Shown here piece after piece: positions 50,621 through 59,802 of a DNA stretch of 64,000 nt. This stretch comes from Alkalimonas delamerensis (GTDB taxonomy: Bacteria > Pseudomonadota > Gammaproteobacteria > Enterobacterales > Alteromonadaceae). The stretch's first letter is position 1. The number at the start of each line of letters is the position of its first letter. Under the pieces are notes generated by a model that saw only the letters and a program-made list of their open reading frames with translations, did not search any database and was not told the DNA's origin. The position numbers and the translations under genes are program-made. The stretch spans positions 806,001-870,000 of the forward strand of contig NZ_JAUZVY010000001.1 of the NCBI RefSeq assembly GCF_030717955.1, in the 5' to 3' direction.

Positions 50621-52452
50621 TCTTCCCGTGCTCCTGTTGGCAGTTGTTGTTGCCTGCGTCGCTGGTGTTCAAGGTGCAGGCGATTGCGCAGTAATAACGA
50701 AGGATCATCTTGTACCTTACGCAACATATTGTTGAGTTCCTGATGTTGCTCCGGATCGGCATCCGGCCAAGGAGACTCGACGATTTGCCGTTGTTGTTCA
50801 GCTGCTTCTTGTTCGGCTCCGGCTTCGGCACTGGCCTGATCCTCTTGCCGGGCATCGCCTTCATCTGGCTCTGTGCCCTCATCCTGCGGATCTTCAGCTG
50901 TTGCGGATTCCGAGCCATCTTGTTGTTGCTCGGTGTCCGGCAGTCCGTCGGTGCTGCCATCTTGCGATGAACTGCTGTGCTCATCTTGGGACGAGTCGGA
51001 AGACTGGCCATCATCACTTTGTTGTTGCTCTTGCTGCTGGGCCTCTTCAGAAGATTCCGGTTGCTGCTCTTCTGCTTGTTGCTCCTCAAGCAGCTGCTGT
51101 ATCAGTTCGGCGTTGCGCGCTGCTTCTGCCAGACCAGGCTCTTGTGCCAATGCGCTTTGATAGGCGCTGAGTGCCTCTTCCAGCAGCCCCTGTTTTGCCA
51201 GGGCATTGCCAAGGTTATGCGACTGCCGGGCACTGGGGGTCTGCTCGTTGAGGGCTGCCCACTCTGTTGCGGCAGTGGCATAGTCGCCAGCCCGGTAGGC
51301 GGCCTGAGCACGCCAGTCGGGATCGCGAAAAAGCCGCGCTGCCCGCTGGTAGTCGCCTTGCTGGTAAGCCTGCATCGCAGCTTGATTGTCGGTCTGAAAC
51401 CAGCTGCGGCGCTCTTCTGCCAGCACACCTGGCGGCAAGAACAACAGACAGAGGATCAGCAGCTGCCCTCGTTTTCCCAGCCAAAGCGCCAGTGGCAGCA
51501 GCAGCCAAACCAGGTAGACAGCTTTATCCTGCCAGTCATCACCGAAGCTGTGCAGCCGCTGTTCGGCGCCCTCTGAGCCGCGCACTGCCGGCTGATTCAG
51601 AATGGCGTTGATGTCGGCATCGGACACTTGGGCCTCACTAAAGACGCCGCCGCCACGCTGAGCAAGCTGTCTGAGCTGGGGCAGGGGAACGCGCGGCAGC
51701 ACCAGTTGATTGTTGTTGTCACGCAAAAAGCGACCATCGGCCAATTGCACCGGCGCGGCTTCCTCGGTGCCAAAGCTGATAATAGACAGCCGATGGCGCA
51801 TCTGAGCGATTTGATCGAACAGAGCGCGCTCACTGTGACGTTCGAAGCCATCAATCAGCGCTACGATGTCGCCACGCTGATAGCCGGATTGCTGCAACAA
51901 GCGATCGGCTTCTTTTAGCGCAGCCAAAAAGTTGGAACCTTGCGAGGGCATGATGTCCGGTGTTAAGGCTGGCAGCTGCAAGCGGACATTGTTGTGGTCT
52001 GGCGTCAGCGGGCTGACCACGAAGGCATCCCCGGCAAAAGCGATCAGCGCCAACTCGCCTTCTGGCAGAGCATCGATAAAGTCCATCGCCTTAAAGCGCG
52101 CCTGGCTAAGGCGGTTCGGCGTCATGTCGGTGGCGTACATCGACATCGACATATCCAGGATCAGCACCGTGGCCTTATTGACGCTGATGGCTGGCTTTTC
52201 AATGCGTTGCCAGCTAGGCCCTGCCAGTGCAATGGCCGCCAGCAACCAGCACCATGCCAACAGTGGCAGCGCAAAGCGGGCTTGTGGCTGCTGTGAGCCG
52301 CCCAGTAACTGCGGCTGCAAGTGGTGTGCGATTAAGCGTTGCCAGGGGCTGTGTTGATTGCGAAAACGCCAGAGCAAAAGCAGCATCAGCACCAGTGGGA
52401 TCAGGCTAAGCAGCCAGTAGGGCCTTAGCCAGTGCAGGTCAGCGAGCCACAT
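50614..52452 (-). CDS. VWA-TPR protein (BatB/BatC-like fusion)
   Basis: 612 aa. Membrane helices at about 10-27 and 60-78 frame the start of a VWA domain with MIDAS DMSMS (residues about 95-99). A third helix near 310-325 closes it. TPR-like repeats follow at about 365-445 (AYRAGDYATAATEWAALNEQ, NALAKQGLLEEALSAYQSAL). Then comes a very long Gln/Glu/Ser/Asp-rich tail (about 455-560), ending in the conserved LRKVQDDPSLLLRNRL. It overlaps its neighbours by 7 and 14 bases. It may scaffold a membrane complex with MoxR. Confidence 0.9.
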   Translation of the reverse strand: MWLADLHWLRPYWLLSLIPLVLMLLLLWRFRNQHSPWQRLIAHHLQPQLLGGSQQPQARFALPLLAWCWLLAAIALAGPSWQRIEKPAISVNKATVLILDMSMSMYATDMTPNRLSQARFKAMDFIDALPEGELALIAFAGDAFVVSPLTPDHNNVRLQLPALTPDIMPSQGSNFLAALKEADRLLQQSGYQRGDIVALIDGFERHSERALFDQIAQMRHRLSIISFGTEEAAPVQLADGRFLRDNNNQLVLPRVPLPQLRQLAQRGGGVFSEAQVSDADINAILNQPAVRGSEGAEQRLHSFGDDWQDKAVYLVWLLLPLALWLGKRGQLLILCLLFLPPGVLAEERRSWFQTDNQAAMQAYQQGDYQRAARLFRDPDWRAQAAYRAGDYATAATEWAALNEQTPSARQSHNLGNALAKQGLLEEALSAYQSALAQEPGLAEAARNAELIQQLLEEQQAEEQQPESSEEAQQQEQQQSDDGQSSDSSQDEHSSSSQDGSTDGLPDTEQQQDGSESATAEDPQDEGTEPDEGDARQEDQASAEAGAEQEAAEQQRQIVESPWPDADPEQHQELNNMLRKVQDDPSLLLRNRLHLEHQRRRQQQLPTGAREEW

Positions 52453-53428
52453 TTAGCACCTCCCGCCAGCGGATTTGCCACCAGGCCAGCGCCAAAGACA
52501 GCAGTAAAGCGGTAGCCAGCGGCCAATGCACCAGACTGCGTTGTGGTCGGTAGCTTAGGGTTTCGCGTTCAATCGGTTCCAGCTCATCCAACAGCCGATA
52601 CATCTGTTCAAACTCTTCCATGTTGGTGGCCCGAAAATACTGGCCACCGGTTTCCTCGGCCATTCGAATCAGCAGTGGCTCATCCAGATCGTGCGAAGGG
52701 TTCACCACCCGGGGGCCAAACAAGCCTTGTTGCACCATTTCCGTGGCGCCAATGCCAACCGCATGAATACGCACCCCGGCGGCTTTGGCCAGTTCCAACG
52801 ATTCTTCCGGGCTGATATTGCCGGTGTTGCTGGCGCCATCGCTTAAAAAGACGATCACCTTGTTGGAGCTTTCCAGTTCATTAAAGCGTTTGACTGCAAG
52901 ACCAATGCCCTCGCCAATGGCCGTGCGCCGGCCGGCCATGCCCACCACGACTTCATCCAGCATTTTTTGGACGGTGGTCAGATCCAGCGTCAACGGCGTC
53001 AGTTGGTAAGCAGCATCGGCAAAAAGGATCAAGCCAACGCGATCACCCTGACGGCGTTTTAAAAAGTCGCGGGTCAGAATTTGCACTGCTTCCACCCGAT
53101 CGATGCTTCGCCCTTGCCAGTGCATGTCTTCAATGGTCATGGAGCCCGATAAGTCAATCACCAGCATAATGTCCCGGGCTTGTTGCGGAATTTGCACCGG
53201 CTCGCCATACCAGCGCGGCTCGGTGGCAGCAACCAGCAAGCAAAGCCAGATCAAAGCTGCGCACCAGGATCTGGCACGGCGCCAGCTGGCCTCAGTTTGA
53301 GGGCTTTGACTGGCCAGCTGCAGCAAGGGCTTGAGTTTGAGAGCCTGACCGGATTCTGCTCTTTTTCCCCGTATTAGCCAGGGTAAGGGCAATAGCAGCA
53401 ACAGCCAGGGCCAGCTTAGTTCAACCAT
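52439..53428 (-). CDS. VWA-domain membrane protein (BatA-like)
   Basis: 329 aa from ATG 53428 with GGAGGG upstream. Helices at about 5-20 and 58-75, VWA domain with intact MIDAS DLSGSM (near residue 95), FLSDGASNTGN, and a final helix near the C-terminus. It fits the BatA position. It overlaps the DUF4381 gene start by 8 bases. MIDAS-containing domains bind a metal and partner proteins and are likely the substrate or partner of the MoxR ATPase. Confidence 0.9.
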   Translation of the reverse strand: MVELSWPWLLLLLPLPWLIRGKRAESGQALKLKPLLQLASQSPQTEASWRRARSWCAALIWLCLLVAATEPRWYGEPVQIPQQARDIMLVIDLSGSMTIEDMHWQGRSIDRVEAVQILTRDFLKRRQGDRVGLILFADAAYQLTPLTLDLTTVQKMLDEVVVGMAGRRTAIGEGIGLAVKRFNELESSNKVIVFLSDGASNTGNISPEESLELAKAAGVRIHAVGIGATEMVQQGLFGPRVVNPSHDLDEPLLIRMAEETGGQYFRATNMEEFEQMYRLLDELEPIERETLSYRPQRSLVHWPLATALLLSLALAWWQIRWREVLNVAR

Positions 53429-53912
53429 GGGGCCCTCCGTCCAACTGCTGCAGCTGCTCTGCTGTTTGCTGCGCAAGCCAGGTATTGGCCAGTCTGGCAA
53501 AGCGTTGTGCCAACTCAGGCTCGGGTGTTTGCTGGTAGAGCAGGGTGGCTAAATCCGGCCAGTCGCCGGGGCATTGCTGCTGCAAAAATGCTTGCCACTC
53601 GGCCACCGGGCAGCCAAGCAAGGCGCTATGGGGGGCATAATGGCGGATCAGCCGCTTTAACAGCTGGTTGATGCTGGCGGCATCTGGCTCTGTCTGTTGG
53701 CTCAGCTGCTGCAGCTCATGACGTGCAGCGGCTAAGGCAGCCTGCTGTTGTTGCTGAAGTCTGCGCTTGCTGGCCAGCCAGACCACCAGCGCAGCCGCCA
53801 ATAAAGCAAGCAAGGCCAACAGCCACCAACCCGCCGCGATACCGGTTGCTGGTGCTTGCCCGGCTTCGACGATGTCGGCCAACTCTGCCAGTAAAGGATG
53901 CGGTTCAGTCAT
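53421..53912 (-). CDS. DUF4381-domain protein
   Basis: 163 aa. One membrane helix (about 25-47, GWWLLALLALLAAALVVWL). The N-terminal PLLAELADIVEAG and the helical Gln-rich C-terminal part with HYAPHSALLGCPVAEWQAFL fit the DUF4381 family found between DUF58 and VWA genes in this operon type. Function unknown. It overlaps its neighbours on both sides, so the operon is tightly coupled. Confidence 0.85.
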   Translation of the reverse strand: MTEPHPLLAELADIVEAGQAPATGIAAGWWLLALLALLAAALVVWLASKRRLQQQQQAALAAARHELQQLSQQTEPDAASINQLLKRLIRHYAPHSALLGCPVAEWQAFLQQQCPGDWPDLATLLYQQTPEPELAQRFARLANTWLAQQTAEQLQQLDGGPHG

Positions 53913-54846
53913 GCCAGCTCCGTGTTAATTGCTGCACCAAAGGCTCGGCAGCGCTTATAGCCAGGTAGCGACAGCCCAGCTGTTTCAGTTGTTGCTGTAC
54001 CGATTGCTGAGCTTGGTGTTGCCGCTGTTGGTAATGCTGCCGGATACGGCTGCTGGTCAAGTCCAGCCAGCCCGATTGTTCTCCATCGGTGACCCGTGCC
54101 TGACCGCTGCCGTGCTGCGGCAAGGTGCGCTCCAGTGGATCGTGCAAAGCGGTACAAACTACCTCATTGTGCTGGCGGATGGCACTTAAATGACGCAAGG
54201 CTTCCTGATCAAGCTGATGAAAATCAGACAGCACAAACAACAGACTGCCGGGTCTTACCAGCCGGCGCATCTGGCCTAATGCCTGAGGAAATGTCAGCCC
54301 AAAACGACCGGATGTTGGGTTGTGGACCGCCTGCAAAGCATGCAGGTAATGCAAGACGCCGGCGGAGCGACTGCGGGGCTTGAGTTCCAGGTGATGGTGC
54401 TCGCTGAACACCAAACCACCCAACTTATCGCCGCTGGCCTTGCTGTGCCAGCCAATCAGTGCAGCCAGGTGGGCGGCCTGCACCGATTTAAACAGCAACT
54501 GGCTGCCAAAATGCATGCTGTCGGATAAGTCGGTCAATACAAAGACCGGCCGTTCCTTTTCTTCACGAAACAGTTTGGTATGGGCTTTGCCGGTGCGGGC
54601 GGTAACCCGCCAGTCAATGGTACGGACATCGTCGCCTGGCTGGTAGTGACGAACCTCATCAAACTCCATGCCACGGCCTTTGCTGCGTGCCAGGTAGCTG
54701 CCAGCCAGCTTGCTTTGAATGTGCTGCTGTGGTCGCAGATCCAACAGTTTGGTGTAGCGCTGATACCAGAGCAATTCAGGCAGGCTCAGGCTGACACCAG
54801 TCGCGGCCAGCTGTTGCAACCAGTCGGATGGGTTGAAGTCGCTCAT
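53905..54846 (-). CDS. DUF58-domain protein
   Basis: 313 aa from ATG 54846; longer in-frame starts overlap moxR. Family core: GRGMEFDEVRHYQPGDDVRTIDWRVTARTGKAHTKLFREEKERPV, followed by a VWA-like DLSDSM. This is the usual partner of MoxR, thought to be a VWA-type co-factor. No membrane helices. It begins 1 base after the moxR stop. Confidence 0.92.
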   Translation of the reverse strand: MSDFNPSDWLQQLAATGVSLSLPELLWYQRYTKLLDLRPQQHIQSKLAGSYLARSKGRGMEFDEVRHYQPGDDVRTIDWRVTARTGKAHTKLFREEKERPVFVLTDLSDSMHFGSQLLFKSVQAAHLAALIGWHSKASGDKLGGLVFSEHHHLELKPRSRSAGVLHYLHALQAVHNPTSGRFGLTFPQALGQMRRLVRPGSLLFVLSDFHQLDQEALRHLSAIRQHNEVVCTALHDPLERTLPQHGSGQARVTDGEQSGWLDLTSSRIRQHYQQRQHQAQQSVQQQLKQLGCRYLAISAAEPLVQQLTRSWHD

Positions 54847-54847
54847 A

Positions 54848-55801
54848 TCAGGGCACAGGCACCAATTCCAGCACCTTATCCAGCACGGCATCGGCTTTGA
54901 TGCCCTCGGCTTCAGCGGCGTAGGTCAGAATAATGCGATGACGCAATACGTTGTGGTACACCGCCTGAATATCGTCGGGCGTGACAAAGTCCCGGCCATC
55001 CAACCAGGCTTTGGCCCGGGCACAGCGCTCCAACGCTATGGTCGCGCGCGGGCTGGCGCCGTAGGAGAGCCATTGGCTGAGTTGGTCGTCGTAGGCGGCT
55101 GGCTGACGGGTTGCCATCACCAGCGCCACAATGTAGTGCTCCAGCGCTGGCGCCATATGCAATTGCAGGATGGCTTTGCGGGCGGAGAAAATATCGGCCT
55201 GACTCATGCGGGGAGCCGCTTTGCTTTCTTGCTGCAAGGCTTCGTCTCGGGTCAATTGCAGAATGGCCAATTCGGTTTCGGCATCCGGGTAGTCGACGTT
55301 CAGATGCAGTAAAAAGCGATCCAGCTGGGCTTCCGGCAGCGGGTAAGTGCCTTCCTGTTCCAGCGGGTTCTGGGTCGCCATCACCAAAAACAGCTCAGGC
55401 AATGGGTAGGTGGTGCGGCCGACCGTGACCTGTTTTTCGGCCATGGCTTCAAGCAAGGCCGATTGCACTTTGGCCGGTGCCCGGTTGATTTCGTCGGCCA
55501 GAATAATGTGGTGAAACAAGGGGCCACTTTGAAACGCAAACTGGCCGGTCTCCGGCCGGTAAATGTCGGTGCCGGTTAAATCGGCCGGTAACAGGTCCGG
55601 GGTAAACTGGATGCGGTGAAAGTCGCCTTCAACGCCCTGGGCCAGTGCATTGACCGCTCTGGTTTTGGCCAGGCCAGGTGGCCCTTCCACCAGTAGGTGG
55701 CCATTGGCCAACAAGGCAATCAAAATGCCTTCGGTCAGAGCCGGTTGCCCCAGCACCTGGCCATCGAGGTAGCGTTTTAATTCGGTAAAAGCTTGTACCA
55801 T
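54848..55801 (-). CDS. moxR: MoxR-family AAA+ ATPase
   Basis: 317 aa from ATG 55801; a TTG at 55813 adds four residues. The ribosome site is uncertain, as AAAGG lies 12 bases away. Walker A EGPPGLAKT, Walker B IILADEINRAPAKVQSALLEAM, sensor 1 MATQNPLEQEGTYPLPEAQLDRF are all present. MoxR ATPases act as chaperones for VWA proteins encoded downstream. First gene of the six-gene operon. Confidence 0.93.
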   Translation of the reverse strand: MVQAFTELKRYLDGQVLGQPALTEGILIALLANGHLLVEGPPGLAKTRAVNALAQGVEGDFHRIQFTPDLLPADLTGTDIYRPETGQFAFQSGPLFHHIILADEINRAPAKVQSALLEAMAEKQVTVGRTTYPLPELFLVMATQNPLEQEGTYPLPEAQLDRFLLHLNVDYPDAETELAILQLTRDEALQQESKAAPRMSQADIFSARKAILQLHMAPALEHYIVALVMATRQPAAYDDQLSQWLSYGASPRATIALERCARAKAWLDGRDFVTPDDIQAVYHNVLRHRIILTYAAEAEGIKADAVLDKVLELVPVP

Positions 55802-55908
55802 AATAGAATTCAACCTTTGCAGGGAATAAAAGCAGCTATGCTATGACGTATGCCTTTATATAAGGTTCAATCTGTAAAAGGCAAGTGCTGTCCTTGCGAC
55901 TGGCATTG

Positions 55909-56174
55909 TATACCTAAGTAACTTCAAGATGCAGGATTCAGCGGGAGATAAAAGCACTTTAGGCAAGGCGGCTGTTGGAAGCTTTGGTGGTTCCAAAGCA
56001 AGAACAGCGAACGCGGCATAAAGTGCTTTTAGCCCCGCCCTTCGGGAGCCGCTGGGCGCTTCCACTGCGGTGTTACTCTGGCTAGCAAGGTGGTCGACAT
56101 TGCGTCGCCAGTGTGCCTTGCATTGAAAGCGCCCAGCGACTCTGAAACTCGCATCTTGAAGTTACTTAGGTATA
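55909..56174. mobile_element. 266-bp MITE-like palindromic element
   Basis: Perfect 24-bp terminal inverted repeats (55909-55932 and 56151-56174), starting TATACCTAAGTAACTTCAAG. The outer TA could be a target duplication, as in IS630-type elements. Inside are two large perfect inverted repeats: TAAAAGCACTTTA (55949-55961) with TAAAGTGCTTTTA (56019-56031), and CGCTGGGCGCTT (56050-56061) with AAGCGCCCAGCG (56127-56138). No credible coding region. It fills most of the 457-base gap between moxR and fadI. It is non-autonomous and would need a transposase in trans. Confidence 0.8.
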
Positions 56175-56206
56175 AAACAAGTGTTTTAATTTTCGTCGAC
56201 TCTGGT

Positions 56207-56235
56207 TACAATCGGGATTAATCAGGTCTGACCTG
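56207..56235 (+). promoter_or_regulatory. Promoter -10 and FadR-like operator of fadIJ
   Basis: TACAAT (56207-56212) is a good -10 without a clear -35. Just downstream CAGGTCTGACCTG (56223-56235) is a perfect 13-bp palindrome. Its core GGTCTGACC matches the FadR consensus TGGTCNGACCA except for the outer pair. It sits where a repressor would block transcription. Site assignment is inference. Confidence 0.5.
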
Positions 56236-56258
56236 TTGCTGATACCATGAGGAATTCT

Positions 56259-57569
56259 ATGACCAAGCGAATTGATTTAACAACCCGCCAGGGGGATCGC
56301 ATTGCCATTGTGCGTGGCTTGCGTACTCCTTTTGCCAAACAGGCGACTGCTTTCCATGGTGTTTCGGCACTGGATATGGGCAAGATGGTGGTCAATGAGC
56401 TGTTGATCCGCTCTGAAATCGATCCGGTTTTGGTAGAGCAGGTCGTCTATGGCCAGGTGGTGCAAATGCCAGAAGCGCCAAACATTGCCCGTGAAATTGT
56501 GCTGGGCACCGGCATGAATGTGCATACCGACGCCTACAGTGTCACCCGGGCCTGTGCCACCAGTTTTCAGGCGGTAGCCAATGTGGCGGAGAGCATGCTG
56601 TCGGGCATGGTTGAGGTGGGCATTGCCGGTGGTGCTGACTCCAGCTCCGTCTTGCCAATAGGGGTCAGTAAAAAACTGGGGCGTGCTCTGGTTGACATGA
56701 ACAAAGCCAAAACCCTGGGGCAGAAGCTTAGTATTTTAAAGCGACTGGGGTTGAAAGACCTGTTGCCGGTACCGCCTGCCGTTGCCGAGTACAGCACAGG
56801 TCTTTCGATGGGCCAGACGGCCGAGCAGATGGCCAAAACCCACGGCATCAGCCGGGAGGCTCAGGATGAAATGGCGCATCGCTCGCACAGCCTGGCGGCC
56901 AAAGCCTGGCAATCCGGTCTGATGGCCAATGAGGTCATGGTAGCGCATGTGCCACCGCATAAAACCTTTTTTGAGCAAGACAACAATGTGCGGATGGAGT
57001 CTGAGCTCTCGTCCTACGCCCGGTTACGGCCGGTGTTTGACCGCAACCATGGTACCGTCACTGCGGCCAACAGCACGCCTTTGACCGATGGTGCTTCCGC
57101 CGTGCTGATGATGACCGAAAGCCGTGCCAAAGCCCTTGGCTACGAGCCTCTCGGTTACATTCGCAGCTATGCCTTCACCGCCATCGATGTCTGGGAAGAC
57201 ATGCTGATGGGGCCGTCCTACGCCACACCAGTGGCGCTGCAACGGGCAGGCATGACGCTGAGCGATCTAACTCTGATTGAAATGCACGAAGCCTTTGCTG
57301 CTCAGGCACTGGCCAATATGAAGATGTTTGGCAGCACCAAATTCGCCCAGGAAAAGCTGGGGCTGGACAAAGCCATTGGTGAGATTGATATGGACAAGTT
57401 CAATGTTAATGGAGGCTCGCTCGCTTACGGCCATCCTTTCGCCGCCACCGGTACCCGTTTGCTGGTGCAAACCTTAAATGAACTGAAACGCCGGGGTGGT
57501 GGGGTAGGCCTGACCACCGCCTGTGCTGCCGGTGGCCTGGGTGCTGCCATGATTGTGGAGACCGACTAA
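56259..57569 (+). CDS. fadI: 3-ketoacyl-CoA thiolase
   Basis: 436 aa from ATG 56259 with GAGGA upstream; ATG 56247 is less likely. Thiolase landmarks are the nucleophilic Cys in SVTRACATSFQAV (near residue 100), His in GHPFAATGTR, and the second Cys in TACAAGGLGAAMIVE. FadI is the beta subunit of the alternative trifunctional enzyme, cleaving 3-ketoacyl-CoA with CoA. The last bases overlap the fadJ start (TAATG). Confidence 0.95.
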   Translation: MTKRIDLTTRQGDRIAIVRGLRTPFAKQATAFHGVSALDMGKMVVNELLIRSEIDPVLVEQVVYGQVVQMPEAPNIAREIVLGTGMNVHTDAYSVTRACATSFQAVANVAESMLSGMVEVGIAGGADSSSVLPIGVSKKLGRALVDMNKAKTLGQKLSILKRLGLKDLLPVPPAVAEYSTGLSMGQTAEQMAKTHGISREAQDEMAHRSHSLAAKAWQSGLMANEVMVAHVPPHKTFFEQDNNVRMESELSSYARLRPVFDRNHGTVTAANSTPLTDGASAVLMMTESRAKALGYEPLGYIRSYAFTAIDVWEDMLMGPSYATPVALQRAGMTLSDLTLIEMHEAFAAQALANMKMFGSTKFAQEKLGLDKAIGEIDMDKFNVNGGSLAYGHPFAATGTRLLVQTLNELKRRGGGVGLTTACAAGGLGAAMIVETD

Positions 57570-59707
57570 TGACCGAACAAAACAGCAGCAGTTTTGCATT
57601 GCACCACCGCGATGATGGCATCGCGGTGATCACCATGGATGTGCCTGGTGAGCGGATGAATGTGCTGAAGGCGACCTTTGCCGATGAAATTAAAACCTTG
57701 CTGGCCGAGTTAAAGCAAAGCAGCAGCGTCAAAGGCGTGGTCCTTATCAGCGGCAAGCCAGATTCTTTTGTGGCTGGTGCTGATATCAGCATGCTGGATG
57801 GTTGTCACAGCGCCGAAGAAGCCGAAGCCATTGCTAAGCTAGGGCAGGAGGTTTTTGCTGAAATTGAGCAGCTGTCCGTGCCAGTGGTCGCAGCCATTCA
57901 TGGTCCTTGTCTGGGCGGCGGTCTGGAGCTGGCGATGGCGTGTCATCAGCGGGTGGTCAGCGATGACGGCAAAACCGTGTTGGGCTTGCCGGAAGTGCAG
58001 CTTGGGCTTTTACCCGGCAGTGGTGGCACCCAACGTTTGCCCCGTTTGGTTGGTTTGCAAAAAGCATTGGACATGATGCTGACTGGTAAGCAGCTGCGGG
58101 CGAAGCAAGCCTTAAAAGCCGGCTTGGCCGATGCGATGGTGCCCAACAGCATTTTGCTGGATGCTGCTGTCAAGCTGGCACTGTCCGGCAAAAAGCCGGC
58201 GCAGCAACCCAAGCTGAATCTGGTGGGGAAATTGCTGGAAAAAACCGCCCCGGGCCGTGGCATTGTGTTTGATCAGGCGCGCAAGCAAACCCTGGCCAAA
58301 ACCCATGGCAATTACCCGGCGCCGCTTAAAATTTTGCAGGTGATTCGTACCGGTATTGATAAGGGCATGCAACAGGGGCTGGCCGCTGAAGCCAAAGCCT
58401 TTGGTGAGCTCTGCATGACGCCTGAATCCAAAGCATTGCGCTCACTGTTTTTTGCCACCACAGAGATGAAGAAAGAAAGTGGTGCCGGCGATGCCAAACC
58501 TCGCACACTTCGCAAAACAGCGGTGTTGGGCGGCGGTTTAATGGGTGGTGGCATTGCCAGTGTCACCGCAACCAAAGCTGGCTTGCCGGTTCGGATCAAA
58601 GACATTCAGCAGCAGGGCATTGCCCATGCCCTGGCCTACGGCTACCAGTTGCTGGATAAAAAAGTAAAACGCCGCTTTATGCGCAAAACCGAGCTGCAAA
58701 AGCAAATGGCACTGATGACGGGCACCACCGATTACAGTGGCTTTAGCGATGTTGATCTGGTGGTTGAAGCCGTGTTCGAAGATCTGGAGTTAAAGCAGAA
58801 AATGGTGGCCGACATTGAAAAGCATTGCAAAGCCGACACCATTTTTGCCAGCAACACCAGCTCTTTGCCGATTGGCCAGATCGCAGCCAAAGCCAAGCGG
58901 CCGGAAAATGTGATTGGTCTGCATTATTTCTCTCCGGTCGACAAAATGCCGCTGGTGGAAGTCATTGCTCATGCCGGTACCTCGGCCGAAACCATTGCGA
59001 CCACGGTGGCTTTTGCCCGCAAGCAAGGCAAAACCCCGATTGTGGTCAAAGACGGTGCGGGTTTTTATGTCAACCGCATACTGGCGCTCTACATGAATGA
59101 GGCGGCTCAGTTGTTGTTGCAAGGCGAACCCGTTGAAAAACTGGACAAAGCTCTGGTTAAGTTTGGCTTCCCGGTTGGTCCTATTACCCTACTCGACGAA
59201 GTGGGTATTGATGTGGGGGCGAAGATAGGTCCTATCTTGCAAAGCGAGTTGGGTGAGCGTTTTGCTGCGCCGGCTGCCTTTGATAAGCTGTTGGCCGATG
59301 GCCGCAAAGGTAAAAAGGTCGGCAAAGGCTTTTATCTGTACAGCGGCAAAGGCAAAGGCAAGAAGCCAGTTGATGCCAGTGTGTACACCGTGCTTGGAAT
59401 TACGCCAAGCCCGAAGCTGAACTCAAACGAGCTGGTGCAACGCACCACGGTGCAAATGCTGAACGAAGCGGCCCGTTGTCTGGAAGAAGGGGTCATTGCT
59501 TCGGCCCGTGATGGCGATATTGGTGCTATTTTTGGCATTGGCTTCCCGCCTTTTTTGGGCGGGCCTTTCCGCTACATGGATAGCCTGGGGGCGGCCAAAC
59601 TGGTTGAGATGCTGCAAGGCTACGAAGCGCAGTTTGGCAGTCGTTTTGCGCCTTGCGAATTGCTGCAACAGATGGCGGCAGAGGGAAAAACCTTTTACCC
59701 GTCCTAA
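57569..59707 (+). CDS. fadJ: Multifunctional fatty-acid oxidation protein alpha subunit
   Basis: 712 aa, normal FadJ length. The N-terminal enoyl-CoA hydratase domain has VAGADISML and GPCLGGGLELAMACHQR. The middle has the Rossmann motif VLGGGLMGGGIASVTA of the 3-hydroxyacyl-CoA dehydrogenase and VGLHYFSPVDKMPLVEVI. The C-terminal domain has GAGFYVNRILALYMNEA and ends GFPPFLGGPFRYMD. It performs hydration, dehydrogenation and isomerisation in beta-oxidation with FadI. Confidence 0.96.
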   Translation: MTEQNSSSFALHHRDDGIAVITMDVPGERMNVLKATFADEIKTLLAELKQSSSVKGVVLISGKPDSFVAGADISMLDGCHSAEEAEAIAKLGQEVFAEIEQLSVPVVAAIHGPCLGGGLELAMACHQRVVSDDGKTVLGLPEVQLGLLPGSGGTQRLPRLVGLQKALDMMLTGKQLRAKQALKAGLADAMVPNSILLDAAVKLALSGKKPAQQPKLNLVGKLLEKTAPGRGIVFDQARKQTLAKTHGNYPAPLKILQVIRTGIDKGMQQGLAAEAKAFGELCMTPESKALRSLFFATTEMKKESGAGDAKPRTLRKTAVLGGGLMGGGIASVTATKAGLPVRIKDIQQQGIAHALAYGYQLLDKKVKRRFMRKTELQKQMALMTGTTDYSGFSDVDLVVEAVFEDLELKQKMVADIEKHCKADTIFASNTSSLPIGQIAAKAKRPENVIGLHYFSPVDKMPLVEVIAHAGTSAETIATTVAFARKQGKTPIVVKDGAGFYVNRILALYMNEAAQLLLQGEPVEKLDKALVKFGFPVGPITLLDEVGIDVGAKIGPILQSELGERFAAPAAFDKLLADGRKGKKVGKGFYLYSGKGKGKKPVDASVYTVLGITPSPKLNSNELVQRTTVQMLNEAARCLEEGVIASARDGDIGAIFGIGFPPFLGGPFRYMDSLGAAKLVEMLQGYEAQFGSRFAPCELLQQMAAEGKTFYPS

Positions 59708-59772
59708 AGTGTGTTGAGTCTTTACTTTGGAGTTCGTGCCTGAACTGAGTGGAGGGCACGAACGCTCCGTTC

Positions 59773-59793
59773 AGACAGAGACTGTCTCTTTTA
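59773..59793 (+). terminator. Terminator after fadJ
   Basis: AGACAG (59773-59778) / CTGTCT (59782-59787) with loop AGA, followed by CTTTTA. A second larger dyad, GTTCGTGCC/GGCACGAAC (59732-59740 / 59755-59763), lies just upstream. The first stem is short. Confidence 0.55.
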
Positions 59794-59802
59794 TGCTTTG
59801 GT

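Noticed and set aside
55856..56065. 69-codon minus-strand frame in the moxR-fadI gap
   Set aside because: It lies mostly inside the MITE and reads through one of its inverted repeats; composition is not protein-like.
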